From Rickettsiales bacterium (GTDB taxonomy: Bacteria > Pseudomonadota > Alphaproteobacteria > Rickettsiales > Anaplasmataceae): 7,406 nt of DNA. A program made the translations under genes and the position numbers. This document shows, in pieces, positions 6,504-7,406 of this stretch (positions are counted from its first letter, which is position 1; the number at the start of each line of letters is the position of its first letter). The stretch lies in contig JAISAR010000086.1 of assembly GCA_031266615.1 (NCBI GenBank), forward strand, positions 1 through 7,406, given 5' to 3'. The notes beneath the pieces are model-generated. The model saw only the letters and a list, made by a program, of their open reading frames with translations. It ran no database searches and had not been told where the DNA came from.

Positions 6504-6532
6504 CTTATACTCTATTTATCATATTGAGTCAA
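6504..6532 (-). promoter_or_regulatory. Sigma-70 promoter upstream of the acidic repeat gene
   Basis: On the minus strand TTGACT (6527-6532) and TATAAG (6504-6509) each match the consensus at 5 of 6 positions and are exactly 17 bases apart. Transcription would start near 6497, giving a long leader of about 130 bases before ATG 6364 that contains the 31-codon reading frame. The leader also holds a GGAAGG (near 6492-6497) and CCTTCC (near 6415-6420) pair able to form a 6-bp stem. Confidence 0.5.
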
Positions 6533-6636
6533 CGCTATTTGTGATCTTAATATGATATCGCTCACTTTTGATTCTCTACGCACTTTTCACGTCTTTCATC
6601 ACCTTCGCTACAATTACCTACAAAAATTTATTGTCC
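6533..6636. other. Spacer downstream of the second Cys/His-rich gene
   Basis: Between the stop of the 6637-7077 gene and the promoter at 6504-6532, I see no gene, no RNA gene and no convincing terminator; only a short GTGA...TCAC pairing near 6541-6565 on the minus strand. The full gap between the paralogs is 272 bases. Confidence 0.4.
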
Positions 6637-7077
6637 CTAAATTATTTCCGCAGTAGAAACAGCTGCTGCAGGGTCTTGTACTGCTTCAGTTGCTGCAACT
6701 TCTATTACCCTAGTTCCTGTTTTCCCACTTCCAGTCCAATATGGTGGTATATTCAGCACTACTGTGTTACCAGAGTCGTGAGCGTGACACCATGCTGCAT
6801 CATAATGATTACTGTGACCTGGATTGCAATAATGCTTGAGATATGGGTTACAATCACCTTGAAATGGAGTGTGATGATGTTTGAGAGACGTGTGTAAATT
6901 AGGAATGCGATAATCGCCTGTAAGGCAAAATTTTTGCGCGGTTAAGCAGTCCTTATCGAAGTAAGGCCTATTATCAAATTTATCAGATATGTATAATGGT
7001 TTACAATCTGAGAAATTAGGTTCACCTATATTGTGGTAATAGGCATTGTATGGTTGTAAAATTGAGTAACAAGTCAT
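6637..7077 (-). CDS. Cys/His-rich hypothetical protein, paralog of the 5720-6364 product
   Basis: The 146-residue protein has no assigned function. It is rich in Tyr, Cys and His (C3, C25, C44, C51, C76, C84, C97; HHH 67-69; H82, H88, H91, H98, H100). Residues 66-107 align with 141-174 of the neighbouring protein: HHH, then KH with nearby Cys, then HAHDSGNTVV (98-107) and a Pro-aromatic stretch (IPPYW against IPYGW). The N-terminal 60 residues have no counterpart there, and the acidic repeats are missing. No signal peptide or membrane segment is seen; the C-terminus is Ala-rich. Metal binding is plausible but unproven. ATG 7077 is preceded by AAGGA five bases upstream. The two paralogs are in tandem, 272 bases apart, apparently with separate promoters. 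Confidence 0.75.
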   Translation of the reverse strand: MTCYSILQPYNAYYHNIGEPNFSDCKPLYISDKFDNRPYFDKDCLTAQKFCLTGDYRIPNLHTSLKHHHTPFQGDCNPYLKHYCNPGHSNHYDAAWCHAHDSGNTVVLNIPPYWTGSGKTGTRVIEVAATEAVQDPAAAVSTAEII

Positions 7078-7099
7078 AAAAATCCTTTGAAAAATAATT

Positions 7100-7114
7100 A
7101 TTATACTAATTATA
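7100..7114 (-). promoter_or_regulatory. Two perfect -10 boxes upstream of the second Cys/His-rich gene
   Basis: On the minus strand TATAAT occurs at 7109-7114 and again at 7100-7105, nine bases apart. Neither has a good -35 at 16-18 bases. They would give leaders of roughly 15-25 bases before ATG 7077. The region is very AT-rich, so one of them may be chance. Confidence 0.4.
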
Positions 7115-7152
7115 GGATAAAATGATTAACAATTTTATAACACAAAGATTAA

Positions 7153-7182
7153 AATTGGCATATCTAAGGCCTTATACCAATT
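7153..7182. repeat. 30-bp imperfect inverted repeat
   Basis: AATTGG (7153-7158) and CCAATT (7177-7182) are perfect arms; after one mismatch the stem continues with ATA/TAT, leaving a loop of about ten bases. No T-run follows on the plus strand, so it is not a normal terminator. It lies in the 178-base gap between the second Cys/His-rich gene and the promoter of copy C, where I see no gene. Confidence 0.4.
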
Positions 7183-7255
7183 CTACTACACAGAAAGCGG
7201 ACAGACGAAAGTGAAAAAAAGCTATAGCGTCATCCAATAGAAACAAAAAAACTAC

Positions 7256-7284
7256 TTGACAAATTCCTTCAGTTCCCTTATCAT
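7256..7284 (+). promoter_or_regulatory. Sigma-70 promoter of repeat copy C
   Basis: A perfect -35 TTGACA (7256-7261), a 17-base spacer and a -10 TATCAT (7279-7284). Hexamers, spacing and the flanking C before and AGT after are the same as at 197-225. Transcription would start near 7291, about 35 bases before the ATG at 7326. Confidence 0.65.
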
Positions 7285-7325
7285 AGTATTGAAGCTATTA
7301 TTTATCTTCAGTCTGTGCAGATTAA

Positions 7326-7406
7326 ATGACAAAAAAACTTAGCATATTTGGCGTCTCATGTTTAATTTTTCGCACTATGTGCACTGCATGTCTTTTTAAA
7401 ACTTCT
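7326..7406 (+). CDS. Small repeat-family reading frame (partial, leaves at right edge)
   Basis: An ATG at 7326, right after an in-frame TAA, opens 27 codons that stay open to the window end. It starts MTKKLSIFGVSCLIF, a basic then hydrophobic N-terminus, and continues RTMCTACLFKTS. MCTACLFK matches MDTACLYN of the frame entering at base 1, in the same frame. The strong promoter upstream supports transcription, but no Shine-Dalgarno sequence is visible. The function is unknown; it may be a small protein or a coding relic within a repeat. Confidence 0.35.
   Translation, partial: MTKKLSIFGVSCLIFRTMCTACLFKTS

Larger units (their letters stand above)
7241..7406 (+). repeat. 5' part of a promoter-headed repeat unit (copy C, runs off right edge)
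   Basis: It opens with CAAAAAAA-N4-CTTGACAAA and TTATCATAGT, as in copy B, and near the right edge matches copy A (CACTGCATGTCTTT at 7382-7395). It therefore links the promoter end seen in B with the body seen in A. All three copies are on the plus strand. Confidence 0.5.

Noticed and set aside
6568..6897. Plus-strand open frame of 109 codons opposite the second Cys/His-rich gene
   Set aside because: The minus-strand frame is supported by its paralog and by AAGGA before its ATG; this one has no support.
1..7406. tRNA, rRNA, CRISPR array or complete insertion sequence
   Set aside because: Reading both strands I found no cloverleaf, no rRNA-like sequence, no regularly spaced repeat array and no transposase gene with terminal repeats.

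Overview
The window looks like a piece of a Wolbachia genome or a very close relative (Anaplasmataceae, Rickettsiales). The evidence is AT-rich DNA with loose gene packing, an ArgS whose whole sequence reads like the Wolbachia protein, an ankyrin-repeat protein with the hydrophobic tail often seen on Wolbachia ankyrin proteins, and several small unexplained genes, some of them decaying. This assignment comes from recognising the proteins by eye; no database search was made.

Layout, left to right. Bases 1-340 hold no normal gene. They contain two members of a short repeat family: the 3' part of one (1-150) and a short, apparently decayed one (about 181-337) that starts with a near-perfect sigma-70 promoter. 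An RluC/RluD-type pseudouridine synthase follows on the minus strand (341-1270). Divergent from it is a plus-strand NhaC-type Na+/H+ antiporter (1544-2830). Converging on the antiporter is a minus-strand ankyrin-repeat gene (2994-3719) whose membrane tail has been cut off by a one-base frameshift and now lies in another frame (2870-3064). Upstream of it on the same strand, 57 bases away, is argS (3777-5483).

From 5500 to the end the window becomes accessory in character. A small plus-strand reading frame, apparently broken at a poly-T run (5524-5723), overlaps the end of a 214-residue protein with an acidic, proline-rich repeat region and a Cys/His-rich C-terminal part (5720-6364, minus). Between that gene and its best promoter is a 31-codon hydrophobic small reading frame (6395-6490). 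A second Cys/His-rich protein (6637-7077, minus) shares the sequence HAHDSGNTVV and the surrounding Cys/His pattern with the first, so the two are tandem paralogs. The window ends inside a third member of the repeat family (7241-7406), with the same promoter and a reading frame that runs off the edge. That frame resembles the one entering at base 1.

The housekeeping genes (rluC, antiporter, argS) have no obvious functional link to one another. The most distinctive contents are the Cys/His-rich paralog pair and the promoter-headed repeat family that lies at both ends of the window in the same orientation.
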